Shown: one piece after another, positions 14,482-22,924 of the stretch | Position numbering within the stretch: the stretch's first letter is position 1 | How the letters are laid out: each line of letters starts with the position of its first letter | Assembly (NCBI GenBank): GCA_002306745.1 | Contig: DBSW01000153.1 | Location: 1 to 26,661, forward strand | DNA: 26,661 nt | Source: Dehalococcoidia bacterium UBA1332 | Lineage (GTDB): Bacteria; Chloroflexota; Dehalococcoidia; Lucifugimonadales; Lucifugimonadaceae | Direction of reading: 5' to 3' | Notes under the pieces: generated by a model | The model's database searches: none | The model's input: the letters and a program-made list of their open reading frames with translations, nothing else | Told to the model about the DNA's origin: nothing | Translations under genes and position numbers: made by a program

Positions 14482-16705
14482 GTTTCACCTTTGGCAATAT
14501 TCGGTCTAACCAATCAGGCAGCCACCAGTTCCATGGACCCGCTATCCGCATTATTGCAGGGGCTATAAGAGCTCGAACAAGAGTTACATCGACAAAAACC
14601 GCTATAGCCAATCCAAGCCCTATTGCTTTCACGACGACAACGTCAGCCAAAACAAAGCTGGCAGCGACAATAATAAGAATGGAAGCAGCGCCTGTAATAA
14701 TCAAACCACTTCGCTGTAGTCCTTCTGCAACGCTCGCTTCATTTTCACCGGTTCTGCGATAAGCCTCAGACACTCTAGAAAGAAGAAATATTTCGTAGTC
14801 CATGCTGAGACCGAAAATGATCGCAAAAAGCAGTATAGGCAGAGTCGCCTCGATTACACCCATAGCCTGAAAGTTTAATAATCCACTGAAATTACCCTCT
14901 TGGAAAACAAAAACCAAGGCACCATAACTGGCGAGAATAGAAAGCACATTAAGTATCACTGCTTTCAAAGGTAATAATACTGATCGGAAAAGCAAAAGCA
15001 GGGATACATAGGTCACAACTAAAACCACCGCGACGATCACAGGGAATTTACCGTAAAGAGTGTTAATTATGTCCGTAATTTCACTAGCACCACCGCTCAC
15101 GTACAATTCGCCATCACTTGAAGTCAGTGCTCGAATATCCGTTACAAGCTGCCTTGTCTCAGGCCAAAACGGGTGAAGATCACTGTGAACTAGAAAAAGT
15201 ATGGCACCCGGCCTAACTGAATCCTCAATAATTCTTTTCGCAGCGACATCTGTAATAGATTCAGGGTGCCTATACAACACTTCGTACTGATTGGGTCCAA
15301 ATGTGCGATCAAGGTTAACAATGCTAGATACACCAGAAACTCCATCTAGCCTCTCGAGCGCATGCCCAACATCAAATGCTCGCTGAATATTTTCCCGTGT
15401 GAAAGGATCCGACATTAAAAACAAGTCGTCTTCTTCGGCAAATATATAAACAACTGGGATAACTGTTTTTAGCGCGAATCCAAATTCATCACGCAATACG
15501 TCATATCCCTGGCGAGATTCGAGTGAGTCTGGAAGGATAGTTGCATCAACAGTCCCTAGCCGCATTGACAGAGCCGGCACAGCAAGCATTACTAAGATAA
15601 TCGATGTGGGTATCAGCACAAACCATGGCCTTCTCATCACCCAATTCGAAAGCGGTACCCATACACTAAACTTTGAATTTAAAGCCCAACCGGGACGCAC
15701 TCTAAATCGATTCACTCGATCACCCAAAATTGATAACAGGGCAGGCATAAGCGTGAGCGCTGCGACTAGGGCAGCGAGTATAACCGCAACAGCACCTATC
15801 CCGACCGACCTTAGCATCATCACATCGAACATGACCAGACTAAGCAATCCGATCAAACTCGTAACTGCAGAAAAAAGAATTGCCTGACCAGCTTCGCTAT
15901 GTGCTGCAAGTACTGAGGCTTCCACAGATTTTCCAGATCGCAATTCTTCTTGAAAACGGGAGGTATAAAACAGTGAATAATCAATACCTATCCCAATACC
16001 GAGCAGGCTAACAATATTTAATGCAAAGACAGACATGTCTATGCCTTGTGACATGAAGAATACGAGTGCCACTCCCACCAAGACGCCACCTCCTCCGACA
16101 GCAGCAGGTAGAAAAGCAGCTACCAAAGTTCCAAATACGATCAATAGAGCAATAGTGGCAATCGGGAAAGCTACTATTTCACCACGCCGAAGATCACGTT
16201 CGCTTGCCAATGAAATATCGCGATATAGCGCTGGTCCTCCTGTGATAATCATGGTAAGCGGACCAGGATCAACATATTCAGTAACTGTTTCGAGAAATTC
16301 GACTGACTCCTCCAACTCTATAGTCAGTCCTGCAGAGACATGTACAGTATTGCTAAGCGCAGAAGCACGCGAAGGGTCATCAAGATGCGTTAAAACTGAA
16401 TCAATTTCCTCAAATTCAGTCAGACCTGAAATAGCACTACTAATCGCACCGGTGAATCTTGGTTCAAACACAGACCAGTCAGGATGACTAAATACAAAAT
16501 CTACGGTCAGAGTGGTTAACTCAAGCCGCTCTTGAAGCACCTTTCGCGCCTGTACTGAAGGGAATGATTCATTAGAAAAACCTCCAGGTTTAAGAAAGTT
16601 CGCAGCCTGTGTAAAAAACGGTGCTGCAACGAGAATGATCACAAACCAAGCGATCACTACCGCGTATTTACGCCTTATAACAAAGATGCCTAGTGCGTTG
16701 AACAT
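14471..16705 (-). CDS. MMPL/RND-superfamily transporter
   Basis: A 744-residue protein with the MMPL layout: one span at about 13-31, a large external loop (32-175), a block of five or so spans, then a repeat of the same plan. The RND proton-relay signature G-x3-D-Y occurs twice, at D242-Y243 (GIGIGIDYSLFYTSRFQEE) and D636-Y637 (FGLSMDYEIFLLSRVSEAYRR). The family exports lipids or other hydrophobic molecules across the cytoplasmic membrane using the proton gradient. It overlaps the following lipoprotein gene, which has a lipocalin-like lipid-binding fold, so lipid or hydrophobic-compound export is the likeliest role. Drug efflux is the alternative. The ATG at 16705 has GGA about eight bases upstream. 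Confidence 0.9.
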   Translation of the reverse strand: MFNALGIFVIRRKYAVVIAWFVIILVAAPFFTQAANFLKPGGFSNESFPSVQARKVLQERLELTTLTVDFVFSHPDWSVFEPRFTGAISSAISGLTEFEEIDSVLTHLDDPSRASALSNTVHVSAGLTIELEESVEFLETVTEYVDPGPLTMIITGGPALYRDISLASERDLRRGEIVAFPIATIALLIVFGTLVAAFLPAAVGGGGVLVGVALVFFMSQGIDMSVFALNIVSLLGIGIGIDYSLFYTSRFQEELRSGKSVEASVLAAHSEAGQAILFSAVTSLIGLLSLVMFDVMMLRSVGIGAVAVILAALVAALTLMPALLSILGDRVNRFRVRPGWALNSKFSVWVPLSNWVMRRPWFVLIPTSIILVMLAVPALSMRLGTVDATILPDSLESRQGYDVLRDEFGFALKTVIPVVYIFAEEDDLFLMSDPFTRENIQRAFDVGHALERLDGVSGVSSIVNLDRTFGPNQYEVLYRHPESITDVAAKRIIEDSVRPGAILFLVHSDLHPFWPETRQLVTDIRALTSSDGELYVSGGASEITDIINTLYGKFPVIVAVVLVVTYVSLLLLFRSVLLPLKAVILNVLSILASYGALVFVFQEGNFSGLLNFQAMGVIEATLPILLFAIIFGLSMDYEIFLLSRVSEAYRRTGENEASVAEGLQRSGLIITGAASILIIVAASFVLADVVVVKAIGLGLAIAVFVDVTLVRALIAPAIMRIAGPWNWWLPDWLDRILPKVKRVE

Positions 16706-16822
16706 TCTCTAAATCCGCGCTCACCGCGAAAAGTTCACCATTATTTCAACTATATATACCTAGATATTGATCGACCGTAATCGAAAACCTAAGGAAGAAC
16801 CTACTCTGACTCAATAAATTGC

Positions 16823-16844
16823 AAAACCCATAACCTAGGGTTAT
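16823..16844 (-). terminator. Possible gyrA terminator hairpin
   Basis: ATAACC (16830-16835) and GGTTAT (16839-16844) form a six-base perfect inverted repeat with a three-base loop. Read on the minus strand after the gyrA stop, an alternative stem AACCC...GGGTT is followed by a short T-run (TTTT). The 225-base gap between the transporter and gyrA holds no gene I can support. Confidence 0.35.
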
Positions 16845-16930
16845 TGCGGACAGAGAACCCCTAGTTTTAAATTCTAATCAAGAACTAATGACTATTCTTT
16901 AGACGAATCGAATGCATCCAGTGTCGACTC

Positions 16931-19474
16931 TTAAGTGTCATCTGAGCCGTCAAATTCTTCAGACTCTCTATTAACGCCCTCCAAAAAAGATGGGTCTATC
17001 ACAGCTCCTGCTTCTCGACGTTCGGCAATGACCCGTATCGCAGAAATACGATCTCCAGCGTCTGGTACCTGAATCTTAACTCCTTGTGCGATACGACCTG
17101 TGGAACGAATCTCACCCAAATTTGTCCGAATAACCTGTGCTTTTTCACTGACAAGCACCAACTTACCTTTGGAATCTGCCCTTATATCTTCACTGACAAC
17201 CGCAGAGTCAGCAACCTTGCCTGTTTTGGTGGTGACCTTTAAAGTAATCAATCCCTTGCCACCACGGCGTTGTTGAGTGTAGTGACGGAGCAAAGAGAGC
17301 TTACCGTAACCCTTTTGACTAACAATCAATAAGTATCCTTCATCATCAACTACATTCATCGACACAATTTCATCTTTAGACTGTAAAGCCATCCCCTTCA
17401 TACCACCTGCAGCGCGCTGCCTAGAGCGAACTTCTGAAGAGTTGAAACGAATAGACATTCCTTCTTTGGAGACGAGAATAATGTCTTCATCATCATCTGC
17501 TAAAACTGCACCTATCAGCCCGTCTTCACCCTTTAAGTTGAAGCAACGAAGTCCACTTCGATTCATGTTTCGTAATAACGGCAAATGCATACGCTTGACT
17601 TGACCCTGGCGCGTCGCCATCACCAAATACGTGTCTTCTAGATAACTTGAAACAGCAACAACAGCCTGTACCTGTTCCCGCGGCTCCATGTTGAAGCCCA
17701 AGTTCTGAACGGGGGTGCCTCTAGAATTTCGAGATTGATCGGCAGGAAGCTCAAAAACCCTGGATGCGAACACTCGGCCTCTGTCTGTAAAGAACAATAA
17801 ATAATCGTGTGTATCAGCTATCTGCAGATGTGGGGTGACATCATCTTCCTTAGTCATACGCTGCCCACGAACACCACGACCACCACGGTGCTGCTTCTTA
17901 TACGTATCTAACTTAACACGCTTAACATATCCGTTACGACTCAAAGTAATAACGACATCTTCGTGAGGCTCAGTATCCTCTCGACGCCACTCACCAAGTT
18001 CCTCAGGATGAATTTCCGTTCGCCGATCATCTCCGTATTTTCGCTTAAGCTCTCTAGTCTCAGTTCGAACTACCCCCAACACCTTTGCACTATCAGCAAG
18101 GAGCGCTTCAAGTTCAGCAACTAAACCTATAAGTTCGTTGTACTCATTCTCAATTTTTTCACGCTCAAGTGCAGCAAGTCGACGAAGTTGCATATCGAGA
18201 ATTGCTTGCGCCTGTATCTCCGATAAAGCGAACTCCATCATTAAAGTGGTCCGAGCACTCTCAACATCGGCAGAAGCTCGAATCAATTCGATAACCCTGT
18301 CGAGATTGTCAATTGCAACCCGCAGACCTTCAAGTACATGCAATCGTGCTTTCGCTTTTTTTAAATCAAATTCGGCGCGACGACGAACAACCTCGACACG
18401 GAAATCAATGTAATGACGCAGTGCCTGTTTGAGAGTGAGTACGCGTGGAGTTCCGTCCACCAAGGCAATCATGTTTACTGAAAACGCAGTGCGCAGATTC
18501 GTTTGTTTGTATAGGTTATTTAGGACAACTGGAACATGGGCTCCACGGCGAAGTTCTAAAACAATCCGCATGCCCTTGCGATCTGATTCATCACGTACTT
18601 CGCTAACCCCTTCGACCTTTCTGTTCTTAAGTAGATCGGCAATTTTGGCAACAAGATTAGCTTTATTGACTTGAAAAGGAATCTCTGTAAATACGAGTCT
18701 CTTCCTTTCCTGTCTCGCAATATCTTCAACTACATGACTAGCCTGAACCATTACACGACCACGACCAGTAACATAAGCGTTCCGTATTCCTTCTTGACCC
18801 CATATATGAGCGCCCGTCGGGAAGTCAGGCCCTGTAACGAACTGCATAAGGTCATCGACCGTAGCATCAGGCTTTCCAATAAGATGCACGACTGCATCGC
18901 AGATTTCACTAACGTTATGTGGTGGAATGTTTGTTGCCATCCCAACAGCTATACCTGATGCGCCATTAACTAGAAGTGCAGGTAAGCGAGCAGGCAATAC
19001 AGTTGGCTCTTTCAGTGATTGATCGAAGTTTTCACCCCAATCAACCGTATCGCGATCTATATCACCAAGAATCATTTCTGTAACTGATGAAAGCCTGCAT
19101 TCGGTGTACCTCATAGCGGCGGGAGGGTCACCATCTACAGAACCATAGTTTCCTTGACCATCAACAAGGGGGTACCTAAGGGAGAACGGCTGTGCCATTC
19201 GAACTTGGGCATCGTAAACTGACTGGTCGCCGTGGGGATGATACTTACCCAGTACTTCACCAACGAGCCTAGCACTCTTTTTATAGGATGATGTAGGACG
19301 CATACCCTGATCATGCATTGCATAGAGTATCCTGCGTTGAACTGGTTTCAAACCATCGCGTACGTCTGGGAGCGCCCTAGCCACTATGACACTCATAGCA
19401 TAGTCCAGATAGGAAGCCTTCATCTCATCTTCGATGCCAATTGGTCGAATATTGCCGAGGTCACTGTTGACCAT
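16931..19474 (-). CDS. gyrA: DNA gyrase subunit A
   Basis: An 847-residue type IIA topoisomerase A subunit. The winged-helix/tower part has LPDVRDGLKPVQRRIL, the quinolone region KYHPHGDQSVYDAQVRMAQ (residues 77-95) and the DNA-cleaving tyrosine Y123 in AAMRYTE. The C-terminal beta-pinwheel carries the GyrA box QRRGGKG at about 735-741, which separates gyrase (negative supercoiling) from ParC. The C-terminus is acidic (EEFDGSDDT). Position equivalent to E. coli Ser83 is Gln (Q84), while the Asp87 equivalent is kept (D88). CGGAGA seven bases before the ATG confirms the start. gyrB is not in the window. A structured leader precedes it. Confidence 0.98.
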   Translation of the reverse strand: MVNSDLGNIRPIGIEDEMKASYLDYAMSVIVARALPDVRDGLKPVQRRILYAMHDQGMRPTSSYKKSARLVGEVLGKYHPHGDQSVYDAQVRMAQPFSLRYPLVDGQGNYGSVDGDPPAAMRYTECRLSSVTEMILGDIDRDTVDWGENFDQSLKEPTVLPARLPALLVNGASGIAVGMATNIPPHNVSEICDAVVHLIGKPDATVDDLMQFVTGPDFPTGAHIWGQEGIRNAYVTGRGRVMVQASHVVEDIARQERKRLVFTEIPFQVNKANLVAKIADLLKNRKVEGVSEVRDESDRKGMRIVLELRRGAHVPVVLNNLYKQTNLRTAFSVNMIALVDGTPRVLTLKQALRHYIDFRVEVVRRRAEFDLKKAKARLHVLEGLRVAIDNLDRVIELIRASADVESARTTLMMEFALSEIQAQAILDMQLRRLAALEREKIENEYNELIGLVAELEALLADSAKVLGVVRTETRELKRKYGDDRRTEIHPEELGEWRREDTEPHEDVVITLSRNGYVKRVKLDTYKKQHRGGRGVRGQRMTKEDDVTPHLQIADTHDYLLFFTDRGRVFASRVFELPADQSRNSRGTPVQNLGFNMEPREQVQAVVAVSSYLEDTYLVMATRQGQVKRMHLPLLRNMNRSGLRCFNLKGEDGLIGAVLADDDEDIILVSKEGMSIRFNSSEVRSRQRAAGGMKGMALQSKDEIVSMNVVDDEGYLLIVSQKGYGKLSLLRHYTQQRRGGKGLITLKVTTKTGKVADSAVVSEDIRADSKGKLVLVSEKAQVIRTNLGEIRSTGRIAQGVKIQVPDAGDRISAIRVIAERREAGAVIDPSFLEGVNRESEEFDGSDDT

Positions 19475-19620
19475 ATAAATCTCCGATTAGGGACTTGCTT
19501 AAATGCTGATTTTCAGTAAAGCGTATGGATGACAAAACAAATTACGCTTTTAACCCTATGCTTCCCCAACACGCACGCGCGTGCGTGCACGCGGGAGGGC
19601 ACTTCTATTGCGTGCAATTT
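19475..19620 (-). promoter_or_regulatory. gyrA upstream region with Z-DNA-prone palindrome and inverted repeats
   Basis: The 146-base gap before gyrA is unusually structured. Bases 19569-19593 alternate purine and pyrimidine without a break for 25 bases and are mostly CG and CA steps, favouring left-handed DNA. Inside it is an 18-base perfect palindrome (19570-19587, CACGCACGCGCGTGCGTG). ATTGC-GT-GCAAT (19607-19618) lies at the end of the upstream gene. Closer to gyrA, AAAGCGTA (19518-19525) and TACGCTTT (19543-19550) form an eight-base inverted repeat, and CTGA-TTT-TCAG (19505-19515) a short hairpin. I could not assign a confident promoter. Confidence 0.5.
19569..19593. repeat. Alternating purine-pyrimidine tract containing an 18-bp palindrome
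   Basis: Read base by base, every position from 19569 to 19593 switches between purine and pyrimidine. The centre 19570-19587 is a perfect palindrome and GCGTGCACGC (19583-19592) is a second overlapping one. It stands out as GC-rich in an AT-rich gap. As RNA it could form a seven-pair hairpin with a GCGC loop, but no T-run follows on either strand. Confidence 0.7.
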
Positions 19621-20238
19621 CTATAACTCGCTACGCTCCACGAGGGCTAAAAGCAAGCTATCGAAACCTTTAGGTGTGATATTTATCCTATGGCATGGCC
19701 ACTGGACACCTATTAACCACTCACGACCTGGTTTCTCAATAGCCTCCACCACTTGATCTTCCGCGTAAACCGAGGGCAATAAACCATCAGCAATCTGTGC
19801 AGGCATAAGAGCATGCGTGTGTGCAGATGGAACGGTTACCCAACCTGAGCCTGCAATTGTATAACCGACTTTCCCGCCAGGAGCCATAAAGACTCGGTGT
19901 TTATAAAATTCTTGATCTCTAGGGTCGCCATGACCACTCACTGCAACAGGTGGTAGCCCCCCTAAGCAAACGTTAATTGCATGCATACCCCACCCAATCC
20001 CAAGAACTGGGTACTTCGCTTTAACTGCTGTATACAGAATCTCTGGAACCTTATCTGAGCAGAGAAAAGCACCTTCTCCAGCGATCATGAAACCGCCAAC
20101 GCCATCGGGGATCTCACTCGAATGGTCAACGACAATAGGCACCCCTCCACCATGTTCTATCGCCACAATGTACGGATCTGGCTGCTCATCAGGTTGAATA
20201 ATTAAAGCTACCTGTACAGGACTACTTTTAAGTTTCAA
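19621..20238 (-). CDS. Glutamine amidotransferase-like protein lacking the catalytic triad
   Basis: A 205-residue protein with the class I glutamine amidotransferase (peptidase C26, PuuD-like) outline: PVLGIGWGMHAINVCLGG at about 77-94 aligns with the nucleophile elbow P-V-L-G-I-C-R-G-M-Q-x-x-N-V, but the Cys is replaced by Gly (G82). VPSAHTHA aligns with the internal Ser-His-His region, and GVQWPCHRI at 177-185 with G-V-Q-W-H-P-E, where His is Pro181 and Glu is His183. All three catalytic residues are thus missing, so hydrolase activity is unlikely. A binding or regulatory role is an inference. The TTG start at 20238 has no clear ribosome-binding site. It lies between pspAB and gyrA on the same strand. 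Confidence 0.75.
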   Translation of the reverse strand: MKLKSSPVQVALIIQPDEQPDPYIVAIEHGGGVPIVVDHSSEIPDGVGGFMIAGEGAFLCSDKVPEILYTAVKAKYPVLGIGWGMHAINVCLGGLPPVAVSGHGDPRDQEFYKHRVFMAPGGKVGYTIAGSGWVTVPSAHTHALMPAQIADGLLPSVYAEDQVVEAIEKPGREWLIGVQWPCHRINITPKGFDSLLLALVERSEL

Positions 20239-20298
20239 AATAAGGAATTATCAAATAGGTTCAGGGTTGAAATCAGATTTAGTTTTACTAAACAATTT

Positions 20299-20895
20299 TT
20301 AGAAGGGAATCCCCCACAAACCCATCCACTCGGTAAGCGATTTCTCAATGATCAAGCCATGCTTACGAAGATCTTGACCTAATCTAGCTTCGGTAGGTCG
20401 ATCACGTTCGCCTTCTTTATCACCTGTTGGCACGAAAGGGTAAAACGCCTTTCGGTCATAACGATAAATCCAGTATGTTCGCAATCCCGATCTGTAGGTA
20501 TTGTCTTCGACTTCCCCTGTGAAATACAACTCGAATACTGCCGCTAGCAAATTACCTGCGCCATCATTCATTCCTATAGCATTACCAACCGTAAATACAC
20601 TAGATACAAGATCGTTGAAGTTACCGTCCTCCAAAATTATCCAACGCATCCCGCGATCATCATCAGTAATTTCAAAGGAGGTTTTGGTCGCACCAGGACC
20701 ATCGTAAAGAACATTATTCAATTGAATCTTTATTTTGTTCTGAAATTGATTCTCGTCATCATTGCGATATATCACGCCTGCCCTACGAGCCGGGGTAATC
20801 TCACCTAATGCTTGAAGCTTCTCCTCCACTTTAACAACGGTAGACATCGCAGCCCAATCGTTTTTAGGGGTCTTGTTTCGAGAAAAGAGGCCCAT
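20299..20895 (-). CDS. PspAB-like (HtpX-associated) protein
   Basis: A 198-residue soluble protein starting MGLFSRNKTP, with no signal peptide or membrane span. Its features match what I recall of the PspA-associated protein PspAB: MGLF start, a central (R)WIILEDGNFNDLVSSVF strand-helix unit, LLAAVFELYF, then YWIYRYDRKAFYPFVPTGD, RDRPTEARLGQDL and an IEKSLTEWMGLWGIPF end. The family is usually encoded next to htpX, as here: the gene begins two bases after the htpX stop. The molecular function is not known; the link is to membrane-stress handling. Identification is by remembered pattern, not by search. A 60-base gap separates it from the amidotransferase-like gene. Confidence 0.65.
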   Translation of the reverse strand: MGLFSRNKTPKNDWAAMSTVVKVEEKLQALGEITPARRAGVIYRNDDENQFQNKIKIQLNNVLYDGPGATKTSFEITDDDRGMRWIILEDGNFNDLVSSVFTVGNAIGMNDGAGNLLAAVFELYFTGEVEDNTYRSGLRTYWIYRYDRKAFYPFVPTGDKEGERDRPTEARLGQDLRKHGLIIEKSLTEWMGLWGIPF

Positions 20896-20897
20896 GC

Positions 20898-21818
20898 TTA
20901 ACGTAATCCGTACCGCATACGTTGTTCAAGCTCACGCAAACGCTTTACACGTTCTTCGAGAGGAGGGTGTGTCGAAAATAGATTCATCGACCCTTCTCCT
21001 TTAAGCGCAGCTGGAATGATAAGGAAAGCGTTAGCAGTTTGAAGCTTACGAAGATCTTTATCAGGAATCGTGTTAACTGTCCCACTGATTTTTTCTAGGG
21101 CATCTGCCAAACCACCAGGATCGCCCGAAATTTCAGATCCAGTATGATCGGCTCCATATTCACGGTACCTGGTCAAAGCAAGAACCAACAACTGACCAAT
21201 AAAATAAACAATTATTGTCACCAAATAGACCACCATCAGACCACCACCATTGTTACCTCTTCGCCCACCCATACCACCAAAGAGCATGTTCCAGAACAAC
21301 ATAGTCATTAGGAAGCTAGTTAGAGTAACCAAAAAGTTAGCTATAGCCAACACGCGCATATCACGATTTGCTACGTGCGCTAATTCGTGACCGATAACAG
21401 CCTGCAACTCCCTTTCGTTCAGCCGCCTCTGAATCCCAGTAGTGACTGCAACCAAGGCATTTTTTGGATTTCTACCTGTCGCGAAAGCGTTGGGAATGCT
21501 GGTGTCAATAATTGCGACCTTAGGCATAGGCATTTCATACCTATCTGCCAATAACTTGATCATCTTATAAAGAGCAGGCTCTTCTTCAGGAGATACCTCC
21601 TTGGCACCTGTGGACATTAAAATTAACCGGTCAGACATGTAATACTGAACAATTACCATTACACCGACGATGCCGCCAACAAATATTAGTTGCATTCCTG
21701 CTGCCATCAAGAAAAATGCAAACATTGCATACAGAAATCCCAGCATGAACATAGTGAAATACATGCGAGATACTAGCCCTTTATCTTTATGAAATTTACG
21801 GGTGGTAGTTGAAGTCAA
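20898..21818 (-). CDS. htpX: Membrane zinc metalloprotease HtpX
   Basis: A peptidase M48 protein with the zinc motif HELAH (H144-E-L-A-H148 counting from the chosen start) and the third ligand in REYGADHTG (Glu about residue 220). Membrane spans are at about 20-40 and 42-60 before the catalytic domain and at about 158-180 and 194-215 after it. It degrades misfolded membrane proteins at the cytoplasmic face. TTG at 21818 is preferred as start because a strong GGAGGTG lies eight bases upstream; a GTG at 21827 would lie inside that ribosome-binding site. The pspAB-like gene follows by two bases. Confidence 0.93.
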   Translation of the reverse strand: MTSTTTRKFHKDKGLVSRMYFTMFMLGFLYAMFAFFLMAAGMQLIFVGGIVGVMVIVQYYMSDRLILMSTGAKEVSPEEEPALYKMIKLLADRYEMPMPKVAIIDTSIPNAFATGRNPKNALVAVTTGIQRRLNERELQAVIGHELAHVANRDMRVLAIANFLVTLTSFLMTMLFWNMLFGGMGGRRGNNGGGLMVVYLVTIIVYFIGQLLVLALTRYREYGADHTGSEISGDPGGLADALEKISGTVNTIPDKDLRKLQTANAFLIIPAALKGEGSMNLFSTHPPLEERVKRLRELEQRMRYGLR

Positions 21819-22006
21819 TGAGTTCACCTCCGCTTGAAGACTAACTAAATCTTTACGGCTGCATCCAAATTTGCAAGTAAAATTTTATATCAGTGTTGAC
21901 GCTAAAAAAGAGAATTTTTCTGAGTTTTAGCTACCTTGAAGTAATAATAAAACAATTAATTGCATGATTTTCACAAACGATAAGAAGTAAAAAAGGTTAC
22001 TGCATA
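21819..22006. promoter_or_regulatory. Divergent control region between htpX and the IMPase gene
   Basis: An AT-rich gap of 188 bases serving two divergent genes. On the minus strand TATAAA (complement of 21884-21889) is a possible -10 box for htpX, and GGAGGTG just before the TTG is its ribosome-binding site. On the plus strand AAAAAGG about ten bases before 22007 serves the right-hand gene. I see no clear operator. Confidence 0.3.
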
Positions 22007-22924
22007 TTGACTGATTCACGTGAAAGTGGCTTGCAGACCGGCGTATCTGATTCACATTTAGAACAGGTCGAAAAGGCGGTAATACGAGCAGCCGCCGAAG
22101 CTGGTAATTTCGTAAAAAGTCGATTTGGCGGAATTCTCGAAATCTCACAAAAGGGTGATCGACCTGGCAAGGACATGGTCACGGACGCTGATAAGGCTAG
22201 CCAGAATCTAATCGCTGGCGTAATGAAAAATTCATTCCCAGACCATATGCTGCTCGGTGAAGAAGATCCACCAGACCAAGACCCAGAGGCTGCCGACTGG
22301 CTTTGGATAGTGGACCCAATTGACGGTACAACGAACTTTGTCAATTCTTCGCCCATATATGCCGTATCAGTTGCTGCACTATTTCGAGGAGAGCCTGTCG
22401 CAGCGGCTATATGGATCCCATGGCCTAATGAAGATGGAAGTCTACTGATGCACGCCCGAAAGGGTAATGGGACATGGATTGGCAATAAACAAGTTAATGT
22501 TCACACATCAAGCAAGTCTGGCGAACCAATTGACGGAGTGCTATCGGCCCATCCAAGTTGGATTTCACGTGTTTTTGATGTAAAGAAGCCATTAGTCGGT
22601 CACTTTGGTGAAGTCCGAGTGAGTGGCAGCTCCTGCTATGAGTTATTTCTAGTAGCTAACGGAACAATTCAATATGCAATCACCGGGTATGCAATGGCGT
22701 GGGATTTTGCAGCTGCAACACTTTTGATAAAGGAGGCTGGCGGGAAAGTAATGGTAGCTGGATCTTCTCACGTATTCCAAGATTTTTACGGATGGACGAA
22801 AGGGTATACCAACGATCCGAATACTTATGGCAATATACGAAAATGGCGAGGGCTATTATTATCGGGGGCTCCGGCGACTATTGATTTCATTGCTAGCAAT
22901 CTGAAACCAAAAAAAGAGTCATGA
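22007..22924 (+). CDS. Inositol monophosphatase family phosphatase
   Basis: A 305-residue enzyme of the IMPase fold. The metal-binding residues are visible in GEED (E85, E86), in W100-I-V-D103-P-I-D106-G-T-T-N-F, and in the second motif AMAWDFAAATLLIKEAGG. These bind Mg2+ and release phosphate from small phosphorylated alcohols. Candidate substrates include myo-inositol-1-phosphate, fructose-1,6-bisphosphate and histidinol phosphate (the actinobacterial HisN belongs to this family); the sequence alone does not decide. The TTG start at 22007 follows an AAAAAGG box. It stands alone, divergent from htpX and convergent with the DNA-glycosylase gene. Confidence 0.88.
   Translation: MTDSRESGLQTGVSDSHLEQVEKAVIRAAAEAGNFVKSRFGGILEISQKGDRPGKDMVTDADKASQNLIAGVMKNSFPDHMLLGEEDPPDQDPEAADWLWIVDPIDGTTNFVNSSPIYAVSVAALFRGEPVAAAIWIPWPNEDGSLLMHARKGNGTWIGNKQVNVHTSSKSGEPIDGVLSAHPSWISRVFDVKKPLVGHFGEVRVSGSSCYELFLVANGTIQYAITGYAMAWDFAAATLLIKEAGGKVMVAGSSHVFQDFYGWTKGYTNDPNTYGNIRKWRGLLLSGAPATIDFIASNLKPKKES

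Noticed and set aside
14471..16705. Calling the MMPL protein a drug-efflux pump
   Set aside because: Nothing in the sequence shows drug specificity; the coupled lipocalin-like lipoprotein points rather to lipids.
18138..18958. Rightward open frames inside gyrA, and similar antisense frames in other genes
   Set aside because: They lie entirely inside strongly conserved genes on the other strand and have no recognisable domains or ribosome-binding sites.
16931..19474. ParC (topoisomerase IV) instead of GyrA
   Set aside because: An intact GyrA box QRRGGKG is present in the C-terminal domain.
19570..19587. The GC palindrome upstream of gyrA as an ordinary rho-independent terminator
   Set aside because: No T-run follows on either strand and the stem has no natural loop beyond GCGC; alternation of bases is the more striking property.
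21819..21827. htpX start at GTG 21827
   Set aside because: This GTG is part of the GGAGGTG ribosome-binding site that is well spaced for TTG 21818.
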